Of a stretch of 64,000 nt of DNA, positions 26,911-35,809 are shown piece by piece. Under the pieces are notes generated by a model. That model made no database searches, was not told the origin of the DNA, and worked only from the letters and a program-made list of their open reading frames with translations. The DNA comes from an uncultured Clostridia bacterium (GTDB lineage: Bacteria > Bacillota > Clostridia > TANB77 > CAG-508). Both the position numbers and the translations under genes were made by a program. The stretch lies in the NCBI GenBank assembly GCA_934122085.1, contig CAKOVS010000006.1, forward strand, positions 43,105 to 107,104. The letters are read 5' to 3'. Position 1 is the stretch's first letter. Each line of letters begins with the position of its first letter.

Positions 26911-28164
26911 ATGGAATATTTATATATACTAAAGCAAGCACTTATATGGGTATTGACAACATTTTGGTGTTATCAATTTGTAATAAGTTTATGTGCATTA
27001 GTTAAATTAAAAGATAAACCATATTTAGTAGACAAAAATCATAAATTTATGGCAATAATACCAGCACATAATGAAGAAATGGTTGTAGCCAATTTAATAG
27101 AAAGCTTAAAAAATCAAACATATGATAGAAACTTATATGACATATATGTTATTGCAGATAACTGTACAGATAAAACAGCAGAAGTTGCAAGAAAAGCAGG
27201 AGCAATAGTGTATGAAAGATTTGATAATGCACATAAAACAAAAGGATATGCATTACAATGGTTTTTAAAACAAAAAATAGCAGAAAATGCAGATTATGAT
27301 GCATTCTTTGTATTTGATGCAGACAACATTGTTGATAAAAACTTTATAATAAATATGAACAAAAAATTATGCCAAGGAGAAGAAGTTGTTCAAGGATATA
27401 GAGATATAAAAAATCCAACAGACAATTGGATAACAGCAGGATATGCATTATTTTATTGGACAATGCACAGAATGTACCATTTAGCAAGATATAATATAGG
27501 GTTATCACCACTATTAAATGGAACAGGATTTATGGTGAAATTTGACGTAGTAAAACCAAATGGATGGGAAACACAAACATTAACAGAAGACATTGAATTT
27601 TCGTTAAAACAAATAATTCAAGGAAGAAAATTAGGTTGGGCAACAGATGCAATAGTATATGACGAACAACCAACATCATTTAAACAAGCATGGTCACAAA
27701 GAAGTAGATGGACAGTAGGACATATGCAATGTTTAAAAACATATACAGGTCAATTATATAAAGCAGTAAAAGAACACAAAACATTAATGAACTTTGATGG
27801 ATTACTTTATATAGCTGGAACAACCCCAATATTAGTGGTAACATTTGGATTAATATTAATAAACTGTATAATGTATGCAAGTCAAGCGATGACAACATGG
27901 TTATTTATAGTAAACATTTTAAATTATCTAATTCCAACACTATTATTCCCAATATTTACAGCATTATTTGTAATGATATTAGAAAAGAAACCAATAAAAC
28001 CTATGATAAAAGGACTATTATGCTATCCAGCATTTATGGGAACATGGGTAATAATAAATTTAAAATGCTTATTTAAAAGAGAAACAACATGGGAAAAAAT
28101 AGATCATGTTAGAGATATAAAAATAGCAGAAGTTAAAGAGGAAGAAGTTCCTGAAAAGATTTAA
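26911..28164 (+). CDS. Membrane-bound processive-type glycosyltransferase, family 2
   Basis: 417 residues. An N-terminal membrane helix (~8-30), then the GT-A domain: AIIPAHNEEMVVANLIESL, FDADNIVDKNF (~137), TEDIEFSL (~227) and QRSRW (~262), the Q-x-x-R-W motif of processive enzymes such as cellulose, hyaluronan or poly-GlcNAc synthases. Two to three further helices follow (~292-365). It probably builds and exports a polysaccharide or glycolipid. The product is unknown: no PilZ domain or export partners are adjacent. AGAGAGG before ATG. Confidence 0.85.
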   Translation: MEYLYILKQALIWVLTTFWCYQFVISLCALVKLKDKPYLVDKNHKFMAIIPAHNEEMVVANLIESLKNQTYDRNLYDIYVIADNCTDKTAEVARKAGAIVYERFDNAHKTKGYALQWFLKQKIAENADYDAFFVFDADNIVDKNFIINMNKKLCQGEEVVQGYRDIKNPTDNWITAGYALFYWTMHRMYHLARYNIGLSPLLNGTGFMVKFDVVKPNGWETQTLTEDIEFSLKQIIQGRKLGWATDAIVYDEQPTSFKQAWSQRSRWTVGHMQCLKTYTGQLYKAVKEHKTLMNFDGLLYIAGTTPILVVTFGLILINCIMYASQAMTTWLFIVNILNYLIPTLLFPIFTALFVMILEKKPIKPMIKGLLCYPAFMGTWVIINLKCLFKRETTWEKIDHVRDIKIAEVKEEEVPEKI

Positions 28165-28168
28165 AACT

Positions 28169-28232
28169 AAAGACACGTATAATCGTGTCTTTATCATGTA
28201 AATAAAGTGGAAAAATAATCCACTTTTGTTTT
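28169..28232 (+). terminator. Two consecutive hairpins after the glycosyltransferase
   Basis: AAAGACACG/CGTGTCTTT (28169-28192) and AAAGTGG/CCACTTT (28204-28226) followed by TGTTTT. The second looks like a true rho-independent terminator. Confidence 0.7.
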
Positions 28233-28267
28233 ACAAAAAAGATAAAAACTAAAATAGAGGAAAAAAT

Positions 28268-29119
28268 ATGGGATTTGAAAAAATCAAAGTATATGCATTT
28301 GTAGGACCATCTGGAACAGGAAAAAGTTATAGAGCACAGATGGTTGCAAGTGAAAATGATATAAACTTCATAATAGATGATGGATTGCTTATAAAAGATA
28401 ATGAAATTGTTGCAGGATTATCTGCAAAAAAAGCGCCAACAAAAATAGAAACAGTAAAACATGCATTATTTTTAAATAAAGAAGAACAAGATCAAATAGA
28501 TAAAGCATTAAAAAAATATAAACCTGAAAAAATATTAATATTAGGAACATCTGATGGAATGGTAGCCAAAATAGCAGAAAATTTAGGCTTACCACAAATA
28601 TCAAAAACAACATATATAAGTGAAGTAGCAACAGAAGAAGAAATGAAAACAGCAAGACATATTAGAGAAACACAAGGAAAACATGTAATACCAGTACCAA
28701 CATTTGAGTTAAAAAAAGATTTTTCTGGATATTTATTAGATCCATTACAAATATTCAAATCAAAAGGAATTGGAGAAAAACCGTATATATCAGAAAAAAC
28801 AATAATAAGACCAACATTTAGCTATATGGGAAAATTCACAATATCTGATGCAGTATTTAGACAAATAATGGAAAATGTTGCAAGAAAAATTCCAGAAATA
28901 TATAAAGTTCAAAGAACAAGAGTAACAAGTTCTGCAGAAGGACCGAGTATCTATATGGAAGTAACAATAATATATGGTTGTAAAGTAAAAGATGTTTTAA
29001 GAGAATTTAAAGAAAGGGCAAAAAAGGAAATAGATAAATTAACATCAATGAATGTTGTATCATTAGAAGTAGTAGCTAAAAATGTCTATGTCCCAGAAAA
29101 AGAAAATGAAGAAAATTAA
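28268..29119 (+). CDS. P-loop ATP-binding protein fused to an Asp23/Gls24-like domain
   Basis: 283 residues. Walker A GPSGTGKS at residues 13-20 and a kinase-like NTPase fold with IIDDGLLI (~35) and EKILILGTSDGM (~80). A linker with HVIPVPTFELKKDFSGY (~140) follows. The C-terminal ~90 residues (FTISDAVFRQIMENVARKIPEIYKVQ, then repeated beta strands) resemble the Asp23/Gls24 fold of envelope-stress proteins. It is cytoplasmic, with no signal peptide. It overlaps the acyltransferase downstream, suggesting coupled expression and a link with the membrane (inference). I know no assigned function. Confidence 0.7.
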   Translation: MGFEKIKVYAFVGPSGTGKSYRAQMVASENDINFIIDDGLLIKDNEIVAGLSAKKAPTKIETVKHALFLNKEEQDQIDKALKKYKPEKILILGTSDGMVAKIAENLGLPQISKTTYISEVATEEEMKTARHIRETQGKHVIPVPTFELKKDFSGYLLDPLQIFKSKGIGEKPYISEKTIIRPTFSYMGKFTISDAVFRQIMENVARKIPEIYKVQRTRVTSSAEGPSIYMEVTIIYGCKVKDVLREFKERAKKEIDKLTSMNVVSLEVVAKNVYVPEKENEEN

Positions 29120-29720
29120 ATTATTTTTTAAACAGATAATTAGAATAATAGTAAGATTTGCTATAAAGCTGTATTTTGTAGTAATATATAGAGTAAAAGT
29201 TATTGGACAAGAAAACATTCCAAAGAATAAAAAAGAGCCATTAATATATTGTGGAAATCATAGAACATATAAAGACCCACCATTAATAGTAGTAACAGCA
29301 AAAAGACATGTAAGATTTTTAGCAAAAGAAGAATTACGAAAAAACAAATTTTTTGCATTTCTTGGAGTTGTATTTGATGGAATATATGTTAAAAGAGACT
29401 CAAAAGATTTATCAGCTATAAAAATAACATTAAAAGCATTAAAAAATGGTGAAAGTATAGCACTATTTCCAGAAGGAACAAGAAATGGGATAGAAAAAGG
29501 TGAAAAAGTAAAAGATGGTGCTGCATTTTTTGCTGTTAGAACTGGTGCCAAAGTTATTCCAGTAGGAATAAGTGGAGGAGAAAAGCCATTTAAACAAATG
29601 ACAATTAGATATGGAAAGCCAATGGACTTTAGTGATAGAGATAAAAATGATAAAGAAGAGCTTGACAAAATAACAGAAGAAATAATGGAAGAGATAATAA
29701 AATTAAGTAAAGAAAAATAA
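29082..29720 (+). CDS. plsC: 1-acyl-sn-glycerol-3-phosphate acyltransferase family protein
   Basis: 212 residues from the longest ATG; ATG 29106 (MKKIKLFF) is an equally good start and leaves a 14-base overlap with the gene before. An N-terminal membrane helix (~14-30), then the acyltransferase motifs GNHRTYKDPP (H-x4-D, ~56), GIYVKRD (~95) and FPEGTRNG (~128). It makes phosphatidic acid from lysophosphatidic acid, the step after the fatty-acid pathway encoded at 10445-20454. The translation start is uncertain because the ribosome site lies in the upstream gene. Confidence 0.88.
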   Translation: MSMSQKKKMKKIKLFFKQIIRIIVRFAIKLYFVVIYRVKVIGQENIPKNKKEPLIYCGNHRTYKDPPLIVVTAKRHVRFLAKEELRKNKFFAFLGVVFDGIYVKRDSKDLSAIKITLKALKNGESIALFPEGTRNGIEKGEKVKDGAAFFAVRTGAKVIPVGISGGEKPFKQMTIRYGKPMDFSDRDKNDKEELDKITEEIMEEIIKLSKEK

Positions 29721-29786
29721 AAATGTTAATAAAAACAAAACACGAATAGTGCAAAAATCAAAGTAATAAAAGGAAGGAAATAAAAA

Positions 29787-31607
29787 ATGAATAACAAAAA
29801 TATAAGAAATATAGCAATTATAGCACACGTTGACCATGGAAAAACAACATTAGTAGATGCATTATTAAGACAAAGCCATGTATTTAGAGATAATGAACAA
29901 GTAGCAGAAAGAGTAATGGACTCAAATGACCAAGAAAAAGAAAGAGGAATTACAATATTAGCCAAAAATACAGCAGTTATGTTTAATGGAGTAAAAATTA
30001 ATATAGTTGATACTCCTGGACATGCTGATTTTGGTGGAGAAGTAGAAAGAGTTTTAAAAACAGTTGATGGAGTACTTTTATTAGTAGATGCATTTGAAGG
30101 AGCAATGCCACAAACAAGAGAAGTATTAAAAAAATCATTAGCAATGAATTTAAAACCAATTGTAGTAATAAACAAAATAGACAGACCTGGTGCAGAACCA
30201 CAAAAAGTATTAGATGAAGTAATGGAATTATTTATAGAGTTAGATGCAAATGATGATCAATTAGACTTCCCAGTAGTATATGCATCAGCTAAAAATGGAG
30301 TTGCAAAATTAAACTTAGATGATCCAGATGGAGATTTAACATGTTTATTTGAAACAATAATAAACACAATTCAAGCACCAAACTGTGATGTAGAAGGACC
30401 TGCACAAATGTTAGTATCAAATATTGATTATGATGATTATGTAGGAAGAATTGCAGTAGGAAGACTTGAAAGAGGAACAATAAAAGTTGGTATGCCAGTA
30501 AGCATTTGTGAAAAAGATGATAAAATATCACAAGGAAAAGTAGCAAAAGTTTATACACATATGGGATTAAAGAAAGTAGAAGTTGATGAAGCATCTGCTG
30601 GAGATATTATAGAATTAGCAGGACTTCCAAATATTCATATTGGAGACACAATATGTGATTTCAATAATCCAGAAAAAATACCATTTGTAGATATTGATGA
30701 ACCAACAGTATCTATGACATTTAGTGTAAACAATGGACCATTTGCAGGAAGAGAAGGACAATTCATAACATCAAGACATTTAAGAGATAGATTATTCAAA
30801 GAATTAGACAGAAATGTAAGTTTAAGAGTTGAAGAAACAGCATCACCTGATTCATTTATAGTATCAGGAAGAGGAGAATTACACTTATCAGTATTAATAG
30901 AAACAATGAGAAGAGAAGGATATGAATTATTAGTATCTAGACCAAAAGTAATCATGAAAGAAATTGATGGTGTAAAATGTGAACCAATTGAAAGATTAGT
31001 TGTAAACATTCCAGATGACTCAGTAGGAACAGTAATTGAAAAATTAGGAAGAAGAAAAGCTGAAATGGTTAATATGGAACCAGCTGAAGCAGGACATACA
31101 AAAATCGAATTCAAGATTCCAGCAAGAGGATTAATTGGATATAGAACAGAGTTCCTTACAGATACAAAAGGTGAAGGAGTTATGAACAGTATATTTGATT
31201 GCTACGAACCATATAAAGGAGAAGTTGTAGCAAGAGTTAGAGGAACAATTGTAGCATTTGAAGCAGGAACATCAATAACATATGGATTATACAATGCACA
31301 AGACAAAGGAGAATTATTCATAGGACCTGGTGTTGATGTATATGAAGGAATGATAGTTGGATTAAATTCAAGAGGAGAAGATTTAGCTATAAATGTATGT
31401 AAAGAAAAACATTTAACAAACACAAGAGCTTCAGGATCTGATGATGCTTTAAGATTAGTACCACCAATTCAAATGTCACTTGAAAAAGCAATAGAATTTA
31501 TCCAAGATGATGAATTAGTAGAAGTTACACCAAAATCAATAAGATTAAGAAAGAAAATCTTAGACAATAAAGAAAGAGAAAGAGCAGCAAGAAACGCAAA
31601 TAAATAG
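29787..31607 (+). CDS. typA: Translational GTPase TypA/BipA
   Basis: 606 residues, standard length. G motifs: AHVDHGKTT (~12), RGITILAKN (~50), DTPGHADFGGEVER (~72) and NKIDRPGA (~126). Elongation-factor domains follow, and the C-terminal domain carries GLIGYRTEFLTDTKGEG (~447) and NTRASGSDDA (~540). It binds the ribosome and helps assembly and stress adaptation. AAGGAAGG before ATG; followed by a terminator. Confidence 0.96.
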   Translation: MNNKNIRNIAIIAHVDHGKTTLVDALLRQSHVFRDNEQVAERVMDSNDQEKERGITILAKNTAVMFNGVKINIVDTPGHADFGGEVERVLKTVDGVLLLVDAFEGAMPQTREVLKKSLAMNLKPIVVINKIDRPGAEPQKVLDEVMELFIELDANDDQLDFPVVYASAKNGVAKLNLDDPDGDLTCLFETIINTIQAPNCDVEGPAQMLVSNIDYDDYVGRIAVGRLERGTIKVGMPVSICEKDDKISQGKVAKVYTHMGLKKVEVDEASAGDIIELAGLPNIHIGDTICDFNNPEKIPFVDIDEPTVSMTFSVNNGPFAGREGQFITSRHLRDRLFKELDRNVSLRVEETASPDSFIVSGRGELHLSVLIETMRREGYELLVSRPKVIMKEIDGVKCEPIERLVVNIPDDSVGTVIEKLGRRKAEMVNMEPAEAGHTKIEFKIPARGLIGYRTEFLTDTKGEGVMNSIFDCYEPYKGEVVARVRGTIVAFEAGTSITYGLYNAQDKGELFIGPGVDVYEGMIVGLNSRGEDLAINVCKEKHLTNTRASGSDDALRLVPPIQMSLEKAIEFIQDDELVEVTPKSIRLRKKILDNKERERAARNANK

Positions 31608-31616
31608 ATGATTAAA

Positions 31617-31665
31617 ACAAAGACTGATTTGGTGAAATAAATTTATCTAATTAGTCTTTGTTTTT
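31617..31665 (+). terminator. Terminator of typA
   Basis: ACAAAGACT (31617-31625) pairs with AGTCTTTGT (31653-31661), followed by TTTT. Confidence 0.8.
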
Positions 31666-31686
31666 GTCGAGAAAGGAATGAGTTTT

Positions 31687-32013
31687 ATGTCAAAAAGAGA
31701 TTGCAATAGAAAAGGTTATTTAAAAGGAAGTGTAAAAAGTAGAATTGTTTGTAAAAAACAATTAATAAGTATTGAAAAAACTGCAAAAGATAAAAAAGAG
31801 ATAAGAAAACCACAATTAGGACCAAGAGCTTTAGCATGGAATGAATTCAAAAAAACTGGAAAAATAGACAGAGCATATAAAATGATTGCTGAAATATATG
31901 GAGAAAATACATTTTCTAATAATGTTATACTTCAATGGATTAATGAAGAAATGCAAAAAGAAGAACAAAAAATAAGAAAATTAAAAGGTAATAGCTATGA
32001 TGAGGCAAGATAA
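31687..32013 (+). CDS. Hypothetical basic protein upstream of trmR
   Basis: 108 residues from ATG 31687, favoured over 31678 because GAAAGGA stands nine bases before it. Rich in Lys and Arg, starting MSKRDCNRKGYLKGSVKSR. The second half (LAWNEFKKTGKIDRAYKMI, then YGENTFSNNVILQWINEEM) looks helical. No known family. It overlaps the methyltransferase start by 17 bases, so the two are probably translated together. A nucleic-acid-related role is possible from charge alone. Confidence 0.65.
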   Translation: MSKRDCNRKGYLKGSVKSRIVCKKQLISIEKTAKDKKEIRKPQLGPRALAWNEFKKTGKIDRAYKMIAEIYGENTFSNNVILQWINEEMQKEEQKIRKLKGNSYDEAR

Positions 32014-32611
32014 AATGAATAAAAAAGAATTAGAAAAAATAAAACAAAAAGCATTGGAAGAGCATATTCCAATAATAATGGATGATACATTAGAAGTTGT
32101 AGATAAAATTTTGAAGGAAGTAAAACCCAAAAGAATATTAGAAATAGGTACAGCTGTTGGATATTCAGCAATGTGCTTTTCTGAATATCTTGAAGATGGT
32201 GGAATAATTGATACCATAGAAAGAGATGAAGAAAGAATTGCAGAAGCAAAAATAAATATAAAAAATGTTGGAGTAGAAGATAAGATAAAAATTTATGAAG
32301 GTGATGCTGTTGAAATTCTACCAACTTTAAATGAACAATATGATGTTGCATTTATAGATGCTGCAAAAGGAAAATATCCATTTTTCTTAAAAGAAGCATT
32401 ACGAATGTTAAAACCTAATGGAGTTATATTAGCTGATAATATACTATATAAAGGATATGTTATGAGTGATTATAATAAACATAAACAACGTACAGCTGTA
32501 AGAAATTTGCGTGAATATATAAAAGAGGTTACAGAAGATCCAAACCTTGAAACTGAAATACTTGAAGTTGGAGATGGTCTTGCTGTAAGTAGAAGAAAAA
32601 AAATCGACTAA
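31997..32611 (+). CDS. trmR: O-methyltransferase of the TrmR/YrrM type
   Basis: 204 residues. SAM-binding Rossmann motifs: ILEIGTAVGYSAM (~48), DTIERDEERI (~72) and DVAFIDAAKGKYPFF (~115), with LADNILYKGYV (~145). It resembles YrrM/TrmR, which methylates 5-hydroxyuridine-34 in tRNA, more than plant-type catechol methyltransferases. In Bacillus trmR is next to U32 peptidase-type hydroxylation genes; here a U32 protein is in the window but 20 kb away. AAAAGG before ATG. Confidence 0.8.
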   Translation: MMRQDKMNKKELEKIKQKALEEHIPIIMDDTLEVVDKILKEVKPKRILEIGTAVGYSAMCFSEYLEDGGIIDTIERDEERIAEAKINIKNVGVEDKIKIYEGDAVEILPTLNEQYDVAFIDAAKGKYPFFLKEALRMLKPNGVILADNILYKGYVMSDYNKHKQRTAVRNLREYIKEVTEDPNLETEILEVGDGLAVSRRKKID

Positions 32612-32627
32612 TTTAGTCGATTTTTTT
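32595..32627. terminator. Two-way terminator between trmR and the RluA-type gene
   Basis: AAATCGACTA pairs with TAGTCGATTT; A and T runs on either side serve both directions. The hairpin overlaps the ends of both genes. Confidence 0.85.
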
Positions 32628-33485
32628 CATGTCTTCAGGTAATTCACAATATATGTCCATAATTTTATTTGAAATAGGGTGAATGAAAGAAATATGATAA
32701 CTATGTAATGCTTGTCTATTGATAAAATCAGATTTAGAACCATACAAAAAATCACCAATAAGTGGATGACCAATTGAACTAAAATGAACTCTTATTTGAT
32801 GAGTACGACCTGTTTGTAATACACATTTTACAACAGACATATTATCTAATTCTTTAATAACAGAATAGTCTGTAATTGATATTTGACCATCTTGTGAAAC
32901 ACATCTTTCGATAATACTTCCATCTTTACGAGAAATAGGAAGATTAATGGTACCAGATTTTTCATTTAAAATTCCAGAAACAATTGCTATATATTCTTTC
33001 TTTAATATATGTGAATTCATTTGTTTTATTAAACATTCTTGAACATATTCATTTTTTGCAAAAATTATAATTCCAGAGGTGTCTAAATCAAGTCTATTAA
33101 CAGGTCTAATTTTCTTTTTTAAACTAATAGAATCAAAATAAAATCTAACACCATTTGATAAGCTATCTGAAAAATGTAAAATAGATGGATGGACTGCAAT
33201 TCCAGCAGGCTTATTCAAAATTAATAGACCATCATCTTCATATAAAATGTTAAGTTCCATTTTTGTTGGAACAATATTGTCATTTTCTTCTTCATAATTC
33301 AAATCAACTTTTATGATATCTCCATTGTCAGGTTTTGTACGTGTATCTATTGGAATACTGTTTAATAACACAAGTTTATTACTAATTACTTTATGAATCA
33401 ATCTTGCTGAAAGTTTGAATTCTTGTTTTAAAATTTGATTTATATTTGTATATTTATTATCTATAACTTTATATTCTAAGTACAT
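32613..33485 (-). CDS. RluA-family pseudouridine synthase
   Basis: 290 residues from ATG 33485, chosen because GGAGG (33491-33495 complement) precedes it; the longer frame to 33530 has no site. An S4-like N-terminal region (~10-60: INQILKQEFKLSARLIHKV) is followed by the synthase domain with the catalytic Asp in NRLDLDTSGIIIFAKN (~125). GRTHQIRVHFSSIGHPLIGD (~210) is the second signature. It converts a uridine of rRNA or tRNA to pseudouridine; which one cannot be told from sequence alone (RluD-like layout). Confidence 0.9.
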   Translation of the reverse strand: MYLEYKVIDNKYTNINQILKQEFKLSARLIHKVISNKLVLLNSIPIDTRTKPDNGDIIKVDLNYEEENDNIVPTKMELNILYEDDGLLILNKPAGIAVHPSILHFSDSLSNGVRFYFDSISLKKKIRPVNRLDLDTSGIIIFAKNEYVQECLIKQMNSHILKKEYIAIVSGILNEKSGTINLPISRKDGSIIERCVSQDGQISITDYSVIKELDNMSVVKCVLQTGRTHQIRVHFSSIGHPLIGDFLYGSKSDFINRQALHSYHISFIHPISNKIMDIYCELPEDMKKID

Positions 33486-33570
33486 ATTAGCCTCCGCAAT
33501 TATTTTACAAAATCTTTTATAAATAGTCAAATTTTGTCGAAAAGAACAACAATGAATATTGTTTTATTAG

Positions 33571-33599
33571 TTGACACATAATAGTTAGTAGTGTAGAAT
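33571..33599 (+). promoter_or_regulatory. Promoter of the 77-residue protein gene
   Basis: TTGACA (33571-33576), 17 bases, TAGAAT (33594-33599). It stands back to back with the RluA-type gene. Confidence 0.7.
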
Positions 33600-33619
33600 A
33601 TTTTTAGAGAGGTGATAAA

Positions 33620-33853
33620 ATGTTAAATGTATTATTTTTAAAGCAAATAGCAAATGATAAAAATTTAAAGTTTACAAGAAACAAGAATTCTATATATGAT
33701 AAAGAATGGAAAATGACATTTAAAAGTGAGCAAAAAAGAAAAGAATTTATTGATAAAATACAAAAGGCAGAAAAACAAATTGAAAATGGAGAGTTTTATA
33801 CAGAAAAAGAGATGGAGGAATTATTATTAGAAAAATATGCAATTAAATTATAG
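33620..33853 (+). CDS. Small hypothetical protein, antitoxin-like C terminus
   Basis: 77 residues, no known family. Highly charged, with a helical segment KRKEFIDKIQKAEKQIENGE followed by FYTEKEMEELLLEKYAIKL. That ending resembles the tails of RelB/Phd-type antitoxins, but no toxin gene is adjacent: the next 230 bases hold only a terminator and a promoter. Perfect AGAGGTGA site and own promoter. Confidence 0.65.
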   Translation: MLNVLFLKQIANDKNLKFTRNKNSIYDKEWKMTFKSEQKRKEFIDKIQKAEKQIENGEFYTEKEMEELLLEKYAIKL

Positions 33854-33961
33854 TGAGGATTTTAATTCAAAAAATATATTATAATCTATAGTTTAGAATC
33901 AGATAAAATTAATCTTTTACATATTTATAATCAAAAATTATATTAAAATCAAAAAAATTTA

Positions 33962-33993
33962 AATCAAACCTATTAATAGGTCTGATTTTTTTG
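33962..33993 (+). terminator. Terminator after the 77-residue protein
   Basis: AATCAAACCTA pairs (one mismatch) with TAGGTCTGATT, followed by a T run with TTTTTTT. Confidence 0.75.
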
Positions 33994-34011
33994 TTTTATT
34001 TAAAATACAAA

Positions 34012-34040
34012 TTGACTATCTATACAAAACTTGATATAAT
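34012..34040 (+). promoter_or_regulatory. Promoter of the DUF5662-trmB-alg14/13-like genes
   Basis: TTGACT (34012-34017), 17 bases, TATAAT (34035-34040). Confidence 0.75.
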
Positions 34041-34086
34041 AACATACGTAGAAAATAAGGCAGAAGAAGGGAAATGAAACAAAATA

Positions 34087-34659
34087 ATGAACATAGTAGA
34101 AAAAATATTCAAACATATAAAACTAGTATTAAAACACAAATGGGTAGTACTCAAATTAGCATGTAAAGTAGGAATACCATGGAGAGGATTTATGCATGAT
34201 TGGTCAAAATTCTCACCAGAAGAATTTTGGGAAAGCGTAAAATACTATAATGGAAAAAAAAGCCCTATAATAGTATGCAAGCAAAAAAATGGATATTCAA
34301 AAGCATGGCTACATCATAAAGGAAGAAATAAGCATCACCCAGAATATTGGGTAGATTGGGCATTGCCACAAAAAGCAATAATAATGCCATATAAATATGC
34401 AGTAGAAATGGTATGTGACAAAATGGCAGCTGGAATAGTATATAATGGTAAAGATTGGAAACAAGACACACAAATAAAATATTATATGAAAGAAAGAGAA
34501 ACATCAATAGTACATCCGCAAATAGACAAATTTTTATTAGAAATATTTACACAAGTAAGTGAACAAGGAATAGATAAAACACTTACAAAAAAGAATATTA
34601 GAGAAGTATATGACAAATATTGTGTAAGAATGGAGAAGTTAGATGAGAATAAGGTTTAA
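34087..34659 (+). CDS. DUF5662 family protein
   Basis: 190 residues. It matches DUF5662 by its order of conserved His and Asp residues: GFMHDWSKFSPEEF (~33), WLHHKGRNKHHPEYW (~76) and MPYKYAVEMVCDKMAAG (~101). The spaced His/Asp pattern suggests a metal-dependent hydrolase, but the activity is not known. It overlaps trmB by 17 bases. Start ATG after GGGAAATG; the ribosome site is only moderate. Confidence 0.8.
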   Translation: MNIVEKIFKHIKLVLKHKWVVLKLACKVGIPWRGFMHDWSKFSPEEFWESVKYYNGKKSPIIVCKQKNGYSKAWLHHKGRNKHHPEYWVDWALPQKAIIMPYKYAVEMVCDKMAAGIVYNGKDWKQDTQIKYYMKERETSIVHPQIDKFLLEIFTQVSEQGIDKTLTKKNIREVYDKYCVRMEKLDENKV

Positions 34660-35308
34660 ACCATGGGCAAGACCAGAACTAGAAGCAAGTGAATTTTATA
34701 GAGATAATCCAGAAGAATTAAAAGGAAAATGGATACAAGAATTTAAAAATAAAGAAAATCCAATACATTTAGAATTAGGTTGTGGAAAAGGACAATTTAT
34801 ATCACAAATAGCATTTCAAAATCCAGAAATAAATTATATTGCAATAGATTTAGTAGATGCAATGTTAGGACTAGCAAAAAGAACAGTTGAACAAACATAT
34901 AATGAAGCAAATAAAAAAATAGATAATATATTATTAACAAGATTTGACATAGAAAGAATTGGATTAATACTATCTAAAGAAGACAATGTTAAAAGAATAT
35001 ACATAAATTTTTGTAATCCTTGGCCAAAGGGAAAACACAGAAAAAAGAGATTAACACATACAAGACAATTAGAAAAATATAAAGAATTTTTAGCAAATGA
35101 TGCAGAAATTTACTTCAAAACAGATGATGATGATTTATTTAGAGCAAGTTTAGGATATTTTGAAGAAGCTGGTTTTGAGATAATAAATAAAACATATGAT
35201 TTACATAGTGAACCAATATGGGAAAACAACATAGAAACAGAACATGAAAAAATGTTTTCAGAACAAGGAATAAAAGTAAAAGCATTAATAGCAAAAATAA
35301 AAAATTAA
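34643..35308 (+). CDS. trmB: tRNA (guanine-N7-)-methyltransferase
   Basis: 221 residues. SAM motif LELGCGKGQFISQIA (~47), IAIDL (~70), IYINFCNPWPKGKHRKKRL (~117) with the PWP-K-H-KRR-type TrmB signature, and YFKTDDDDLF (~153). It methylates G46 of tRNAs. AGAAG site within the preceding gene. It ends immediately before the Alg14-like gene. Confidence 0.95.
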   Translation: MRIRFKPWARPELEASEFYRDNPEELKGKWIQEFKNKENPIHLELGCGKGQFISQIAFQNPEINYIAIDLVDAMLGLAKRTVEQTYNEANKKIDNILLTRFDIERIGLILSKEDNVKRIYINFCNPWPKGKHRKKRLTHTRQLEKYKEFLANDAEIYFKTDDDDLFRASLGYFEEAGFEIINKTYDLHSEPIWENNIETEHEKMFSEQGIKVKALIAKIKN

Positions 35309-35332
35309 ATGAACAAAGGAGTCTTGATAAAA

Positions 35333-35809
35333 ATGAAGAAAAAAAGAGTATTATTTATATCAAGTACAGGTGGACATTTTAATGAATTACAACAATTACA
35401 ACCATTATTTGAAAAATATGATTACCATATAATAACAGAAAAAGACAAATCAACAGAAAAATTAACAGAAAAATATGGTGATAAAATAATGTATTTACCA
35501 TATGGAACAAGACAAAAATTATTTAGATATATTTTTATTTACACATTTTTATGTTTTAAAACAATATATTTATATTTTAAATTAAGACCACAATATATAG
35601 TTACGACAGGAACACATACAGCAGGACCAATGTGTTATTTAGGAAAAATATTTGGAAGTAAAATAATATATATAGAAACATTTGCAAATAGAAATAGAAA
35701 AACAGCAACAGGAAGGTTAGTTTATCCAATAGCAGACTTATTTATTGTACAATGGGAAGAATTGTTAAAAATATATCCAAAAGCTGTATATGGAGGTGCA
35801 ATATATTGA
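35333..35809 (+). CDS. Alg14/PssD-like glycosyltransferase membrane subunit
   Basis: 158 residues from ATG 35333 (AAAGGAG 11 bases upstream; the ATG at 35309 has no site). N-terminal Rossmann half: RVLFISSTGGHFNELQQLQPL, GTRQKLFRYI with a hydrophobic stretch (~65-82) that can act as membrane anchor, TTGTHTAGPMCYLGKIFG (~94) and IETFANR (~118). Alg14 recruits the catalytic Alg13 partner to the membrane, and the partner is encoded next with overlapping stop and start codons. The pair adds a sugar to a lipid-linked precursor of a surface polysaccharide (inference). Confidence 0.88.
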   Translation: MKKKRVLFISSTGGHFNELQQLQPLFEKYDYHIITEKDKSTEKLTEKYGDKIMYLPYGTRQKLFRYIFIYTFLCFKTIYLYFKLRPQYIVTTGTHTAGPMCYLGKIFGSKIIYIETFANRNRKTATGRLVYPIADLFIVQWEELLKIYPKAVYGGAIY

